A stretch of 61,319 nucleotides of DNA. It comes from an uncultured Bacillota bacterium (GTDB lineage: Bacteria > Bacillota > Dehalobacteriia > UBA7702). The stretch covers positions 1-61,319 of the forward strand of contig CADBQN010000019.1 in assembly GCA_902796855.1 (NCBI GenBank). The letters run 5' to 3'. The notes below the pieces were generated by a model, which ran no database searches, was not told the DNA's origin, and worked only from the letters and a program-made list of their open reading frames with translations. The position numbers were made by a program, and so were the translations under genes. Below are positions 52,068-61,095 of the stretch, piece by piece (position 1 is the first letter of the stretch; each line of letters opens with the position of its first letter).

Positions 52068-53195
52068 CTATTTTATGCTCCAGGGCGCGGAGACAGAACG
52101 GCGGCGACAAATGTTCTCATAAAGCGCCGCCGTTTTCGCCGCCGTGTCGGCAAAGGAAAACGCGGCGCTGCGGCGAAAGGCCCGTTCCGCCGTTTCTTCC
52201 CGGAATTGTCTGTCGGCAACGAGGCGGAGCATGGCTCCGCCGATGTCCGCCGCGTCGTTGGGGTCGACGTAAACGGCGGCGGCGCCCATGATCTCCGGCA
52301 GCGCGCCCCGGCGGGAGAGGACCGACGGCGCGCCGCAGGCCGCCGCTTCCAACGGCGGCAGACCGAAACCCTCGTAAAAGGAAGGGTAGACCAGCGCGGC
52401 GCAGCAGCGGTAAAAAAAGGGAAGCTCCTCCCCGGGGACGTCGCCGGGGAAACGCAGCATGTCATCGACGAAAAGCCGCTTCGCCAGGGAAACAACGCGC
52501 CTTCGCCGGGGGCTGTCGCCGCCGGTAAAAACGAGGGAGCAGGTCGGCAGCCGGCGGCGGACGGCGGCGCAGGCCCGGACGATCCCGGCGGCGTTCTTGC
52601 GTTCGTTGAAGCCGCCGGTGCAGAGCAAAAACGGTTCCGTGATTCCGTAGCGGCGGCGGAGAAACGCTGCCGCTTCCTCCTTCGCTCCTTTTTGGCACCG
52701 CCTTTTCGGGCCCTCGTAGATGACGTGGATGTTCTCCTCTCTCACCGCGGAAAAGCGGAGAATGTCCCTTTTGCTCTGTCGTGAGACGGTGATCACGGCG
52801 TCGGCTGTCTCGGCGGCGGGGACGCTTTGGGCGCGGAACAGCTCCAGGTAGGGGGAACCGCAGAATTCCGGCATTACCAGGGGGATCATGTCGTGGAGGG
52901 TGACGATAAGACGTGCTCCCGCCCGGCGGAGGCCGATACCGTTCTGAATGTTGTGGCACAGGTCGTAGCCGCCGATGTCCCCCCGCGTTTCCGCAGCTCG
53001 CTCCCAGAAGCTTCGGTCGGTCTTCCCCGGCAGCGTCACGGCAGCCCTCAGCGGGAGCACGTCTTCGCCGGTGAAAACGTCGATCCGAAAGCCGTGATCC
53101 ATCTCGTTCAGCGCCGCCAAAAGCTCCGTCCCGTACGCGCCGATGCCGGTGTTCCGATAGAAATAGGCCGCCGCGGCGTCGATGAGGATCTTCAT
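52068..53195 (-). CDS. GT4-family glycosyltransferase (CotSA-like), ends in UAG
   Basis: A GT-B fold glycosyltransferase using a nucleotide sugar. 375 residues. RNTGIGAYGTELLAAL in the N-terminal domain is the acceptor-side glycine loop; ITVSRQSKRDI, LLCTGGFNERKN and the donor-site motif YPSFYEGFGLPPLEAAACG (E-x7-E) mark GT4. Start ATG 53195 has GGAGGG upstream. It lies between a CotS-like gene and the LysM coat-like gene; Bacillus subtilis has a comparable cotSA-cotS pair, so spore-coat glycan synthesis is the likely role. Stop is UAG (52070-52068), with the frame open into the LysM gene. Confidence 0.88.
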   Translation of the reverse strand: MKILIDAAAAYFYRNTGIGAYGTELLAALNEMDHGFRIDVFTGEDVLPLRAAVTLPGKTDRSFWERAAETRGDIGGYDLCHNIQNGIGLRRAGARLIVTLHDMIPLVMPEFCGSPYLELFRAQSVPAAETADAVITVSRQSKRDILRFSAVREENIHVIYEGPKRRCQKGAKEEAAAFLRRRYGITEPFLLCTGGFNERKNAAGIVRACAAVRRRLPTCSLVFTGGDSPRRRRVVSLAKRLFVDDMLRFPGDVPGEELPFFYRCCAALVYPSFYEGFGLPPLEAAACGAPSVLSRRGALPEIMGAAAVYVDPNDAADIGGAMLRLVADRQFREETAERAFRRSAAFSFADTAAKTAALYENICRRRSVSAPWSIK

Positions 53196-53212
53196 CGGTT
53201 TTCCCTCCTTTT

Positions 53213-54190
53213 TCAGCCAAAATCGGCCAATGCCTTTTCCCGCAGGGGCGCTTCCCGCAGCAGCCGCGCCATCTTTTTCTCGATCCGCCGGGAGGTGTTG
53301 TGCTCCCGGTAGCGGGCGAAGGCGGCGTGGTGAAAGTCGTAGGGATACCGCAGCAGACAGCGGATGAACCGCCGCTCCCCGTCGGAGAGGGGACGGTGCT
53401 CCTCGTAGGCGGCCAGCGCCGCCGCGGCGCGCTCCGTTCGCCAGCGGTTCGCCTTCAACAGTTTCAGCAGCAGCGCCGCCACATCGTGCCCGGCCAGGTC
53501 GGCGATGGCGTAATCGAAGTCAAAGGCAGCCGCGCCTTTTTCATTGATGAGAAAATTGTGGTGCGCCGGATCGTGGTGGCAAAAACCGCCCCGCTTCTCC
53601 CCTTCGGCGCTGAGCGCCGGATAGAAAAGATCGAGCTCCGCCGCGGCGCTGTCGATCTCCGCCCGGAAGGTGTCGGCGGCGGCGAGAAAGCTCTCGTCAA
53701 AATCGTCCCGCGCGCCGCGTTTTCGGATCTCTTCGGCAAAGGCGGCAATATCCTCGCCGCCCCGCCGCATCGTCTCCGTCATCTTTCCCCATTTCCAACG
53801 CGGGGAATCCGGGGAGTATCGGAATCCCGCGGCGGCGGTGTGGAGCTCCGCGAGGAAAGCGCCGACGGCGGCGGCGTCCGCTTCTTCTTTATAGGAAGGA
53901 ACGCGTCCCGTCAGGAACCGTGTCAGCATCGCCCGGCGGCCGCCGATCTCGGCGGTGGGCTTCCCGTCGGCGGCGGGGATGATCTCGTTGAAACGGCGGA
54001 AGCCCCGGCGGGAAAGGCAGTCCATGGCCGCGGTGATGAAGGATATCTCCGCCGCGGAAAAATCCAGGAATTTCAGAACGAACCGTTCCTCCCCGGCGCG
54101 GACGGCGAAAACTTTTTCTTTTTTCAGTGTCACGATCCCGCTGACGGGAATAGAATATAGCAAGGATATGGTCGAAATGAAATCTCTCAT
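53213..54190 (-). CDS. cotS: CotS-like spore coat protein, kinase-like fold
   Basis: Belongs to the CotS/YutH group of spore-coat proteins with an aminoglycoside-phosphotransferase fold. 325 residues from ATG 54190 (GAGGTG about 6 nt upstream); a GTG one codon earlier is possible. Nucleotide-lobe Lys in RFVLKFLDFS; catalytic loop CHHDPAHHNFLI (His-x-Asp replaced by HHD-P-x-H-x-N); metal Asp in AAFDFDYA. The kinase motifs are present, but activity in the family is unproven. 17-bp gap to the GT4 gene, so cotranscribed. Confidence 0.85.
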   Translation of the reverse strand: MRDFISTISLLYSIPVSGIVTLKKEKVFAVRAGEERFVLKFLDFSAAEISFITAAMDCLSRRGFRRFNEIIPAADGKPTAEIGGRRAMLTRFLTGRVPSYKEEADAAAVGAFLAELHTAAAGFRYSPDSPRWKWGKMTETMRRGGEDIAAFAEEIRKRGARDDFDESFLAAADTFRAEIDSAAAELDLFYPALSAEGEKRGGFCHHDPAHHNFLINEKGAAAFDFDYAIADLAGHDVAALLLKLLKANRWRTERAAAALAAYEEHRPLSDGERRFIRCLLRYPYDFHHAAFARYREHNTSRRIEKKMARLLREAPLREKALADFG

Positions 54191-54298
54191 CACAGCACCT
54201 CAACGAAGAATATGCGCCCCCAAAGGGTGATATGACGCTGAGGCCCTGTCATAAAAGCTTCGTTTTCCCATAAATAAAGAATCAAAGGAGGAAATTGT

Positions 54299-54517
54299 AT
54301 GCAGGATTTTGACAACAACTGCCCTTACAGCGAGGAAGAAGCCGCGCGCATGCTCCGGGACGTTTCCGAGGCCTACTATTTCGCGGTCTCCGCCGCCGAA
54401 AAGTTCAATGCCCTGACCACGGCGCATAAGCATCAGCTGGAAAAAGCCATCGACCGTGCCTGTGATCTCGGCAAACTCGTCGATATTCTGGGGAAAATCG
54501 TCAAAGAGGAGATCTGA
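54299..54517 (+). CDS. Small acidic helical protein of unknown function
   Basis: 72 residues, start ATG after AAAGGAGG with 6-7 nt spacing. Mostly helical by composition (EEEAARMLRDVSEAYYFAVS, HQLEKAIDRACDLGKLVDIL). One Cys in NNCPYS and one in RACDLG. No membrane segment and no family recognised. Own terminator. Confidence 0.7.
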   Translation: MQDFDNNCPYSEEEAARMLRDVSEAYYFAVSAAEKFNALTTAHKHQLEKAIDRACDLGKLVDILGKIVKEEI

Positions 54518-54518
54518 A

Positions 54519-54566
54519 AAAAACAGAAGGGGCTGCCGTTTAACGTGGCAGCCCCTCCTGTTTTTG
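54519..54566. terminator. Bidirectional terminator
   Basis: An AGGGGCTGCC / GGCAGCCCCT stem flanked by AAAAACAG and CTGTTTTT, which extend the pairing. Convergent genes on both sides. Confidence 0.88.
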
Positions 54567-54587
54567 TTTGTCCTCTTTTCTGACGTT

Positions 54588-55808
54588 TCATTGTTTGCCA
54601 ATGGATTCTGCTCGGGCGGCTTTCCTGCTCAGCAGGATGGCCATCAGACAGCCGATGACGGCGACAGCGGCGTAACATGGGAAGATGGAAATCATGCTCG
54701 GGAAGCCGATGAAGCGTAAAAATGTCATGGCAAAAGACGACATTGCCGCTCCCAGTCCCATGGTTGCCGTCGTCAGAGCCATTGCCCGGGAAACGTACGG
54801 CCGCTCCACGGCCTTTTTTACGGCGACATAATAATAGGGGATCGCCGTTCCGTATCCCATCGCGCCGAAGATCATCGCCGTTGTCAGCCAGGCTTTATTT
54901 ACGTTAAAGCTGGCGAGGATGAAACAAAGGCTCAGACAGAAATAAAAGTAAATCGGCAGTTTTCGGGAGAATTTTCAGTATAATAAACCGAAGATAATAC
55001 CATCGATCACAGCCACACTGTTTCCGCACGCGGTCAGCGCTCCGGCAAAGGATGAATCGCCCAGCCCTGTTTCCAAGAGGTATACGTGAATAGAGAAGGA
55101 AAACAGACAAAAGCTGATATTCACAAAGAAGAAAGAAGCGCAGTTTGCCACTACGCTGCGGCTCAGCCAGCGGTTTTTGGATGTGTCAGCGAGTTTTGTC
55201 CCCCATGATCTTTTATTTTCCGGAGGTGTTTTTGGCAAAGTGAAAATAAGCAGGATCAAAATCGGGATCGAAAGCAGATAAATATAAAAGATATGCTGCC
55301 ATCCAAAGGCCGACGCGACAAATCCGGATGCCAAAGACATAGCTGCGCCGATAAATGTCATTGTGCTGTCAAAATAACCGGTCAGACGATTATAGGTATG
55401 ATCGTCCGCGTAGTATACTTCTCCGATCAGCGCCATGGCGACAGAGCACAGACCGCCGGAAGCGAGGCCGACGAGAATCCGCGTTAAGGCAATCCAATAA
55501 GGATTGTCGAAAAAACCGCCGGCGAAGCTGAAGAGACCGAAAAAAGCAAACATGAGGATCAAAAGGTTCCTTTTTCTGAAGTACCGCATCAAAGGCCCTG
55601 CCGCGTAAGCCGAAACGACGGCGGCAAGCTGGGCGCCGGATAAAATCAGATTCAAAATCCCCATCGGCGCTTTTCCCGCGAAATGTCCGTAGATCGTACC
55701 GATAGCGGGTACGATGACCATATCGGACATATAACCGAAATTTACCAAAAAAAGAGATATCAAACAGACGATATGAAGGCGTTCGGGAACCTCTTTAGGT
55801 GGAGTCAT
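54588..55808 (-). pseudogene. MFS permease 1, interrupted by in-frame UGA
   Basis: A 12-helix major-facilitator permease of the same kind and length as MFS permease 2 (about 405 codons), with near-identical blocks such as SDMVIVPAIG and GGLCSVAMALI. Start ATG 55808 has AAGGAG upstream. At codon 278 (54977-54975) the frame has UGA where permease 2 has Arg in VLYRKFKRG; the flanking GLLY and KFSRKLPIYFYF continue the alignment without shift. CGA to UGA by one transition explains it. The last ~130 codons are intact, so decay is recent, or this is a sequencing error. Selenocysteine is unlikely because the site is Arg. It lies downstream of the Crp/Fnr gene (98-bp gap). Confidence 0.85.
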
Positions 55809-55905
55809 AATATCATTCTCCTTTCCGATACAGTGTGGAGTCATATGATATTAGACCGCATTCTTTCCGTTAAATATAGCCATCCATTTATTTATGATCT
55901 GTCTT

Positions 55906-56616
55906 TTACTCTAATGTTCTCATGTAATCCTTCATCGTATCCATGCTGCGTATACAGTAGTAACCATTGATTTTTTCAATCTGTTCCTCATTTTGCAGTT
56001 TTTTGATTGTCCGAACGACGGAAATTCGGCTGACTCTCAGCAGATTTGCCAAAAGCTGCTGACTGAAAGATTCTTTGATCATGATGCGTCCGTCGTATTC
56101 AACGCCAAACAGATAAGCTAATGTCAGAATCAAATCACAGAACTGCCACTCAATGCTCCGATAGCTCTTTTCCCTGATTTCACTGATGGATTTGCAGTAG
56201 CTGACGGAAATGAATCGGAAAATCTCCCTGGCGAAGACAGGGTCTTTTTTGATTTCCGCCTGCATCAGGGGATATGGCACGCATACCACTTTGGTTGGAA
56301 AGAGTGTTTTAAAGTTCAGCGGCAGTTGGTTATTGTTTAAAAATAGTCCCATGCCGAACAGAATCGCTCCGCCGGCGTACAGATCATAAATATATTCATT
56401 TCCTTTTCTGTCGTATTCAAATGATTTGACGAGCCCCCTCTCGATGAAATAGCAGTCATCGGGATGGTCGCCGATACGATAAATAATTCGCTCTTTCGGC
56501 AGGGTTTTACACGCGCCGAGATTGTAAAACTTATTGATCGTATTTTCAGAAAAGAATGATTGGTCCGGATAATTATCACAAAATATATCAATACTTGTGT
56601 ATCCATCATATGCCAT
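55906..56616 (-). CDS. Crp/Fnr-family transcription regulator
   Basis: 236 residues. N-terminal cyclic-nucleotide-type sensor domain (about 30-145: IIYRIGDHPDDCYFIERG, then YDRKGNEYIYDLYAGG), dimer helix, and C-terminal winged HTH (about 172-225: SFSQQLLANLLRVSRISVVR). Cysteines are scattered and do not form an Fnr-type cluster. ATG 56616 has AAAGGTG 10 nt upstream. Its codon use is visibly more AT-rich than the core genes, as is that of both MFS genes and mttB3. It is placed between two MFS genes, with an inverted repeat over its promoter, so it likely controls this cluster. The effector is unknown. Confidence 0.88.
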   Translation of the reverse strand: MAYDGYTSIDIFCDNYPDQSFFSENTINKFYNLGACKTLPKERIIYRIGDHPDDCYFIERGLVKSFEYDRKGNEYIYDLYAGGAILFGMGLFLNNNQLPLNFKTLFPTKVVCVPYPLMQAEIKKDPVFAREIFRFISVSYCKSISEIREKSYRSIEWQFCDLILTLAYLFGVEYDGRIMIKESFSQQLLANLLRVSRISVVRTIKKLQNEEQIEKINGYYCIRSMDTMKDYMRTLE

Positions 56617-56635
56617 ATTGTATCACACCTTTCCG

Positions 56636-56685
56636 TTTGTCGGTAAATGTCGTATTATATATACAATTATAACATAACTGACAAA
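56636..56685 (-). promoter_or_regulatory. Promoter of the Crp/Fnr gene flanked by an inverted repeat
   Basis: TTTGTCGGT (56636-56644) and ACTGACAAA (56677-56685) are inverted copies matching in 8 of 9 bases. Between them on the minus strand is TATAAT (56659-56654); TTGTCA (56684-56679) in the far arm could be the -35 with a long 19-bp spacer. The layout fits an operator, perhaps for autoregulation. Confidence 0.5.
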
Positions 56686-56826
56686 AGGATAAAAGCAGTG
56701 ATCAGCAACGTATGCGTCATCACATCCACCAATTTGCGAAACAGGCGCGTCAGGAGAAGGCGGCGTTAAAGTGATACACCGCCTTTCCCCGCGGAAGTGT
56801 TCGCTGCTGCAGCGAAACGGGATGTA

Positions 56827-58044
56827 TTACGCGCTTTCCGTTTTTTTGCTGCGTATCGTCAAAATAATGGAGATGACGCAGCCCGCCGCGGCAATGCCGG
56901 CGTAAAGAGGAAACACGGAAACCATTCCTGGGAATCCGAGAAATTCCAAAAACGTCAGCGCGAAGGAGGACAGCGCCGCGCCTAAACCCATTACCGCCGT
57001 TACCAGGGCGATACCGGTGGAAATTCTCGTGACGGGAACGACATCTTTAATCGCCATGTAATGATAGGCAATGCTGGGGCCATAACCCATGGCGCCAAAA
57101 ATCATCGCGGCGATGAGCCACGCTTTGTTAACAACAATGCTCAGCATTACAAAGCAGACGATCAGGCAGGCGTAGAAATAAATCGGTGTGCCGCGTTTGA
57201 ATTTCCGATAGAGAACGCCAAAAACGAGACCCATCAGAACAGAACAACAATTCCCTACCGCAGTGACGGTTCCGGCGAAGGCGGAATCTCCGAGGTTGGT
57301 TTCAAGAACGTAGACATGAATAGAATAGCAAAAGAGGCAAAAACTGAGATTGATGAAAAGAAAGGAAGCCAACTGCGCAATGACATGGCGGTTCCATAAG
57401 GATTCTTTTTTCTCCGCCGCTGTTTTTTTAAGTTCTTTGCTGCTGATTTTTTCCGGCGGCGTCCAAGGGAGACAGAAAATCAGCATGATCAAAATGGGGA
57501 CGGCGAACCAATAGATTTTGAAAACACTTGTCCAGCCAAAAGCGTCGCAGACAAAGCCCGCGATAAAGGAGAGCAAAGCACCGGTCAAAGTCATCGCGCT
57601 TTTAAAATACCCGGTGAGGTTCGCGCAGGTTTTGGGGTTGTTGCGATAAATTTCAACGATCAGCGCCATTGCGACGGAGCAGAGACCGCCGCCGGCAAAG
57701 CCGACAAAAGCGCGCATCAGCGCGATATAATAGGCGTTAAGAACGAGACAGCCGCAGATGCTGCAAATGGTAAATAACGTGAAAAAACCAATCATCACGT
57801 GTTTTTTACTGAAATGGCGCATCAGCGCGATCGCGACCAACGGGGAAAAGACCGCCATAAATTGGGAGCCTGTCAGGATAAAATTTAAAACGGGCATTGG
57901 TGCCGTCCCCGCGAACTGACCGTAAATATTGCCGATCGCCGGAACGATGACCATGTCGGACATGTAGCCGAAATTAACTAAAAACACTGCGATGATGCCG
58001 AAAATACTCATTTTTTCCGGTATTTCGTTTGTTTTTTCTTTCAT
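56827..58044 (-). CDS. MFS permease 2
   Basis: A 12-helix major-facilitator transporter, 405 residues from ATG 58044 (AAGGGG 7 nt upstream). Signature LNFILTGSQFMAVFSPLVAIAL followed by the helix 2-3 loop RHFSKKH, and SDMVIVPAIGNIYGQF in helix 1. It lies 89 bp after mttB3 on the same strand, so it is probably cotranscribed and imports the amine that MttB3 demethylates, or a precursor. Substrate unproven. Its intact Arg codon (CGG) at the position of the UGA in permease 1 serves as the reference. Confidence 0.9.
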   Translation of the reverse strand: MKEKTNEIPEKMSIFGIIAVFLVNFGYMSDMVIVPAIGNIYGQFAGTAPMPVLNFILTGSQFMAVFSPLVAIALMRHFSKKHVMIGFFTLFTICSICGCLVLNAYYIALMRAFVGFAGGGLCSVAMALIVEIYRNNPKTCANLTGYFKSAMTLTGALLSFIAGFVCDAFGWTSVFKIYWFAVPILIMLIFCLPWTPPEKISSKELKKTAAEKKESLWNRHVIAQLASFLFINLSFCLFCYSIHVYVLETNLGDSAFAGTVTAVGNCCSVLMGLVFGVLYRKFKRGTPIYFYACLIVCFVMLSIVVNKAWLIAAMIFGAMGYGPSIAYHYMAIKDVVPVTRISTGIALVTAVMGLGAALSSFALTFLEFLGFPGMVSVFPLYAGIAAAGCVISIILTIRSKKTESA

Positions 58045-58133
58045 AAGATTCACCCCTTCTGAAAAAGAGTACAAAAAATTTTTTTGGTGAAAACGGGGAG
58101 AAAAAGCTTCGCCCCGTTTCAGAAATCCTTATT

Positions 58134-59624
58134 TCATTTGTTCTTTTTGTCTTCTTCCGCGAATTCCGCTTCGGCGTCTGTGATCATTTTATCAAAATGA
58201 GCCATTGTTTCCGCTGTCAAGATGCCGGGATCACCCTTCGCGAGGATTTCTTTCGCGCGGTCTTCCGCTGCTTCGTGAATGTCTTTCGCTCCCGCGAGTT
58301 TCCACTCATCCCAGGTCTGACGATTGGAGATCAGAGGAACGGACTGAAGCTTTCTGAAGTTTTCAAAGGTATGGGGAGTGCTGAGGAAATTACCGCCGAT
58401 GCCGATTTCCTTAATCAGATCGACCGCGAGGGTTTCATCATTAACATCCATGCCGGCTAAGGCGAATTTGGCCATGCGAATGTGGTCGGCGTCAACAATC
58501 AACTGTCCTAAGTCCATTGATAAGCCGTTTTCAAGCATGCCGCCGCCGTAGATCAGCGTGGCGCCTCCGAGCATGGCCAACAGCGTGGTCAGGCTCTTTT
58601 CAAAAGCGCACTGTTCGTCGGGAACTTTGGAGTCCGTCTAGGTGCCGGCGGCCATAGACGGAATGTTATACCATCTGGCCATCTGGCTGAAAGCGCCGGA
58701 AATCAGGGCGAGTTCGGGGCAACCGACCATTGCCGCGGCGTTCTGACGCATATCGTTCAGACCTGTGGAGGAGTTCATATTAAAGGCATGTCCTTTATCC
58801 AACGCTTGTGCCAGTACGTTCGCGCCGAGAGGTTCCGCCACCGTTTCGACCAAAGCTCCGGCCATCGTTACGGGAGACATCCCGCCGATCATGGCCATAG
58901 AGGTAATGCCGATGGGCAGACCGTACTGCGCGCCCAAACGAATGGTCATGCAGGTACTGGCAGGGATTTCCATGGGGCTGATGGTGCAGCCGCCAATCTG
59001 GAAAAGGGGGCGTTTTTTCAGATTTTCGTAACCGCCGGAATAATATGCGGCCATATCGATGACTTTTTTGGCCTGGCGTTCTTCAAGCCCGCCGGATAAA
59101 AGCGGTTTTCTTGTGTTGGCGAAATGCGCCTGGAAATTATGCATCGCTTCCACGTCGGGATTAACGTCCTGGGCAATAATGGTGTGCATAATGACGTCAA
59201 ACTCGTCTAAAGTATCCGTAACTCTGCACACGTCTACGATATCCTGTTTTGTGGTTTTGCGGCGTTCGTGGGTATAGAGGTCTCTCATCATGATACCGCA
59301 TCCGAACGTAATGAAGTTTACCCTTCCGCTTTCCAGCCAAACATCATGTTCCTCGTCTTTCCCCGCGAGGAGGTAACCGCTGGGAGCTGTCCGAATGGCG
59401 TCTTCCACGATGTTATGCGGGAATTTGACAATCTTTTTTTCAAAGTCCACTTCGCATCCGATATCCGCGAGGACTTCACAGCATTCTTTGTCGTCAATCA
59501 GCATACCTGTTTGACTCAGCACTTCCAATGCGGCGGAATGGATCAACTGCTTGTCTTCTTCCGACAGCATTTGCAGACCCAAGCCGCTGCCGGCGTTCCG
59601 ACCGACAAAATGGTTTTTAATCAT
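58134..59624 (-). CDS. mttB: Pyrrolysine-containing MttB-family methyltransferase 3 (in-frame UAG)
   Basis: Methylated-amine:corrinoid methyltransferase. 496 residues, pyrrolysine at codon 329 (UAG 58640-58638), context MAAGT-O-TDSK. C-terminal part complete: GGGMLENGLSMDLGQLIVD, MDVNDETLAVDLIKEIGIGG, FLSTPHTFENFRKL. ATG 59624 has AAGGAG 7 nt upstream. It is more distant from mttB1 and mttB2 than they are from each other, and its base composition is less GC-rich, so it probably has a different substrate or origin. First gene of a minus-strand cluster with MFS permease 2. No corrinoid-protein gene is adjacent. Confidence 0.93.
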
Positions 59625-59982
59625 AGCAATCTCCTTTCTTTTTCTTTGTGAGGTGATTAAAACGCGATCGCTGATTCATAAGGATTGAATAAAAAAATTA
59701 TGTTTTTTTGAACGGGGGGGGATATCACAATTTTTTTATTCACTGCTTTGGGGGATCTCCATTGATTATTTCCTAACGAATCATCTGTAAAGAATATATA
59801 ACGAGGAACGGTTTTTTTACAGTTCATGAAGTAACAAAAGTATCTGATGATACAAAGTTTTTTTAAAAGTATAAAATTTTGACCGGAAAGCTCCGTCTGA
59901 AAAGATATCATCGGCAAAAAAAGAATGACCGACGTTTTTTCTTATGATATAATGTAAGAAAAAGAAAACAGGAATGGTTTCA
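59625..59982. promoter_or_regulatory. Divergent AT-rich region between mttB3 and deoC
   Basis: About 350 bp without a gene, strikingly AT-rich with several T7 tracts and one run of eight G near 59706. On the deoC side it holds ATGACC (59925-59930), 17-bp spacer and an extended -10 TGATATAAT (hexamer 59948-59953). The mttB3 promoter could not be placed with confidence. Confidence 0.5.
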
Positions 59983-60633
59983 ATGAACGAAGAAAAACGA
60001 AAGAAGATCCTCGGCGTCATCGACCATACGCTCCTCGATCCCAACGCCGATGACGGGCGGCTCCGCCGTCTCTGTGAGGAAGCCGCCGCCTATGGCACGG
60101 CCTCGGTCTGCGTGGCGCCCTCGGCGGTGGCCAAGGTCAAAGCGGCCTTTCCGTCGCTGACGGTCTGTACCGTCATCGGTTTTCCGCTGGGGTACCAGAC
60201 CGCCGCGGCGAAACTGGCCGAAGCCGCCGACGCTCTTGCCAACGGCGCCGACGAGCTGGATATGGTGATGAACCGCGTCGACCTGAAAAACGGTCGGGAC
60301 GACGCCGTGACGGAAGAGATCCGCCGGCTCAAAGCCCTCTGCGGCGAGCGGACGCTGAAAGTCATCGTCGAATCCTGCGACCTGACGGAGGATGAGAAGA
60401 TCCGGGCCTGCCGCTGCGTGACCGAGGGCGGCGCCGATTTCATTAAGACCTCCACCGGTTTCGGCAGGGGCGGCGCGGCCCTGCCGGACGTGGCGCTGTT
60501 CCGCGCCCATATCGGGAAGAACGTCAAAATCAAAGCCGCCGGCGGTATCCGCACCGCCTCGGAGCTGGAAGCCTTTTACGACGCGGGCTGTGACCGCATC
60601 GGCGCCAGCGGCGGCGTGGAGGCGCTGAAATGA
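59983..60633 (+). CDS. deoC: Deoxyribose-phosphate aldolase
   Basis: Cleaves 2-deoxyribose-5-phosphate to acetaldehyde and glyceraldehyde-3-phosphate in deoxynucleoside catabolism. 216 residues, normal length. IDHTLLDPNA near the N terminus, DELDMVMN, KVIVES and the Schiff-base Lys155 in DFIKTSTGFG; AAGGIRT near the end. Start ATG 59983 is preferred (AGGA 9 nt upstream) over ATG 59974, which is too close to the same site. Overlaps cdd by 4 bp. Confidence 0.94.
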   Translation: MNEEKRKKILGVIDHTLLDPNADDGRLRRLCEEAAAYGTASVCVAPSAVAKVKAAFPSLTVCTVIGFPLGYQTAAAKLAEAADALANGADELDMVMNRVDLKNGRDDAVTEEIRRLKALCGERTLKVIVESCDLTEDEKIRACRCVTEGGADFIKTSTGFGRGGAALPDVALFRAHIGKNVKIKAAGGIRTASELEAFYDAGCDRIGASGGVEALK

Positions 60634-61037
60634 AGGAATTAAAAGAACACAAACTCCTCGAGGCCGCCGCGGCGGTCAGGGAAAACGCTTACGCGCCTTA
60701 TTCCGGGTTCGCCGTCGGCGCGGCGCTGCTCACCGACAGCGGCCGCGTTTTCGTGGGCTGCAACGTGGAGAACGGGGCCTTTGCCCCGTCGCTCTGTGCC
60801 GAGCGTGCCGCCGTCGCCGCCGCCGTCGCCGCCGGGGAACGGGAATTCGCCGCTATCGCCGTTATCGCCGACGGGAGCGATTACTGCTATCCCTGCGGTG
60901 TCTGCCGCCAGGTGCTGTCGGAATTCTGTGACGACGCCTTTGTGATTTTCGCGGCGAAAACGGTGCGGGATTTCAAAGTCTATCGCTTGGAAGAGCTGCT
61001 CCCGCACGGATTTTCCCTGCGCGAAGACGGGGAATAA
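60630..61037 (+). CDS. cdd: Cytidine deaminase
   Basis: Deaminates cytidine and deoxycytidine to uridine forms, with zinc. 135 residues, normal for the homotetrameric type. Cys56-Ala-Glu58 carries the catalytic Glu, and PCGVC supplies Cys89 and Cys92. NVENGAFAP binds the ribose. Translationally coupled to deoC (ATGA), a usual nucleoside-salvage pair. Confidence 0.95.
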   Translation: MKELKEHKLLEAAAAVRENAYAPYSGFAVGAALLTDSGRVFVGCNVENGAFAPSLCAERAAVAAAVAAGEREFAAIAVIADGSDYCYPCGVCRQVLSEFCDDAFVIFAAKTVRDFKVYRLEELLPHGFSLREDGE

Positions 61038-61066
61038 AGTTTTTTTAAAAAATTTCAAAAAAACGC

Positions 61067-61095
61067 TTGACGAAACGGTAAATAAGTGGTAATAT
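61067..61095 (+). promoter_or_regulatory. Strong promoter, probably of an rRNA operon
   Basis: TTGACG (61067-61072), 17-bp spacer, TAATAT (61090-61095) with TG extension. Confidence 0.78.

Noticed and set aside
54975-54977. Selenocysteine at the UGA in MFS permease 1
   Set aside because: The paralogue has Arg, not Cys, at this site and the fold is not a redox protein.
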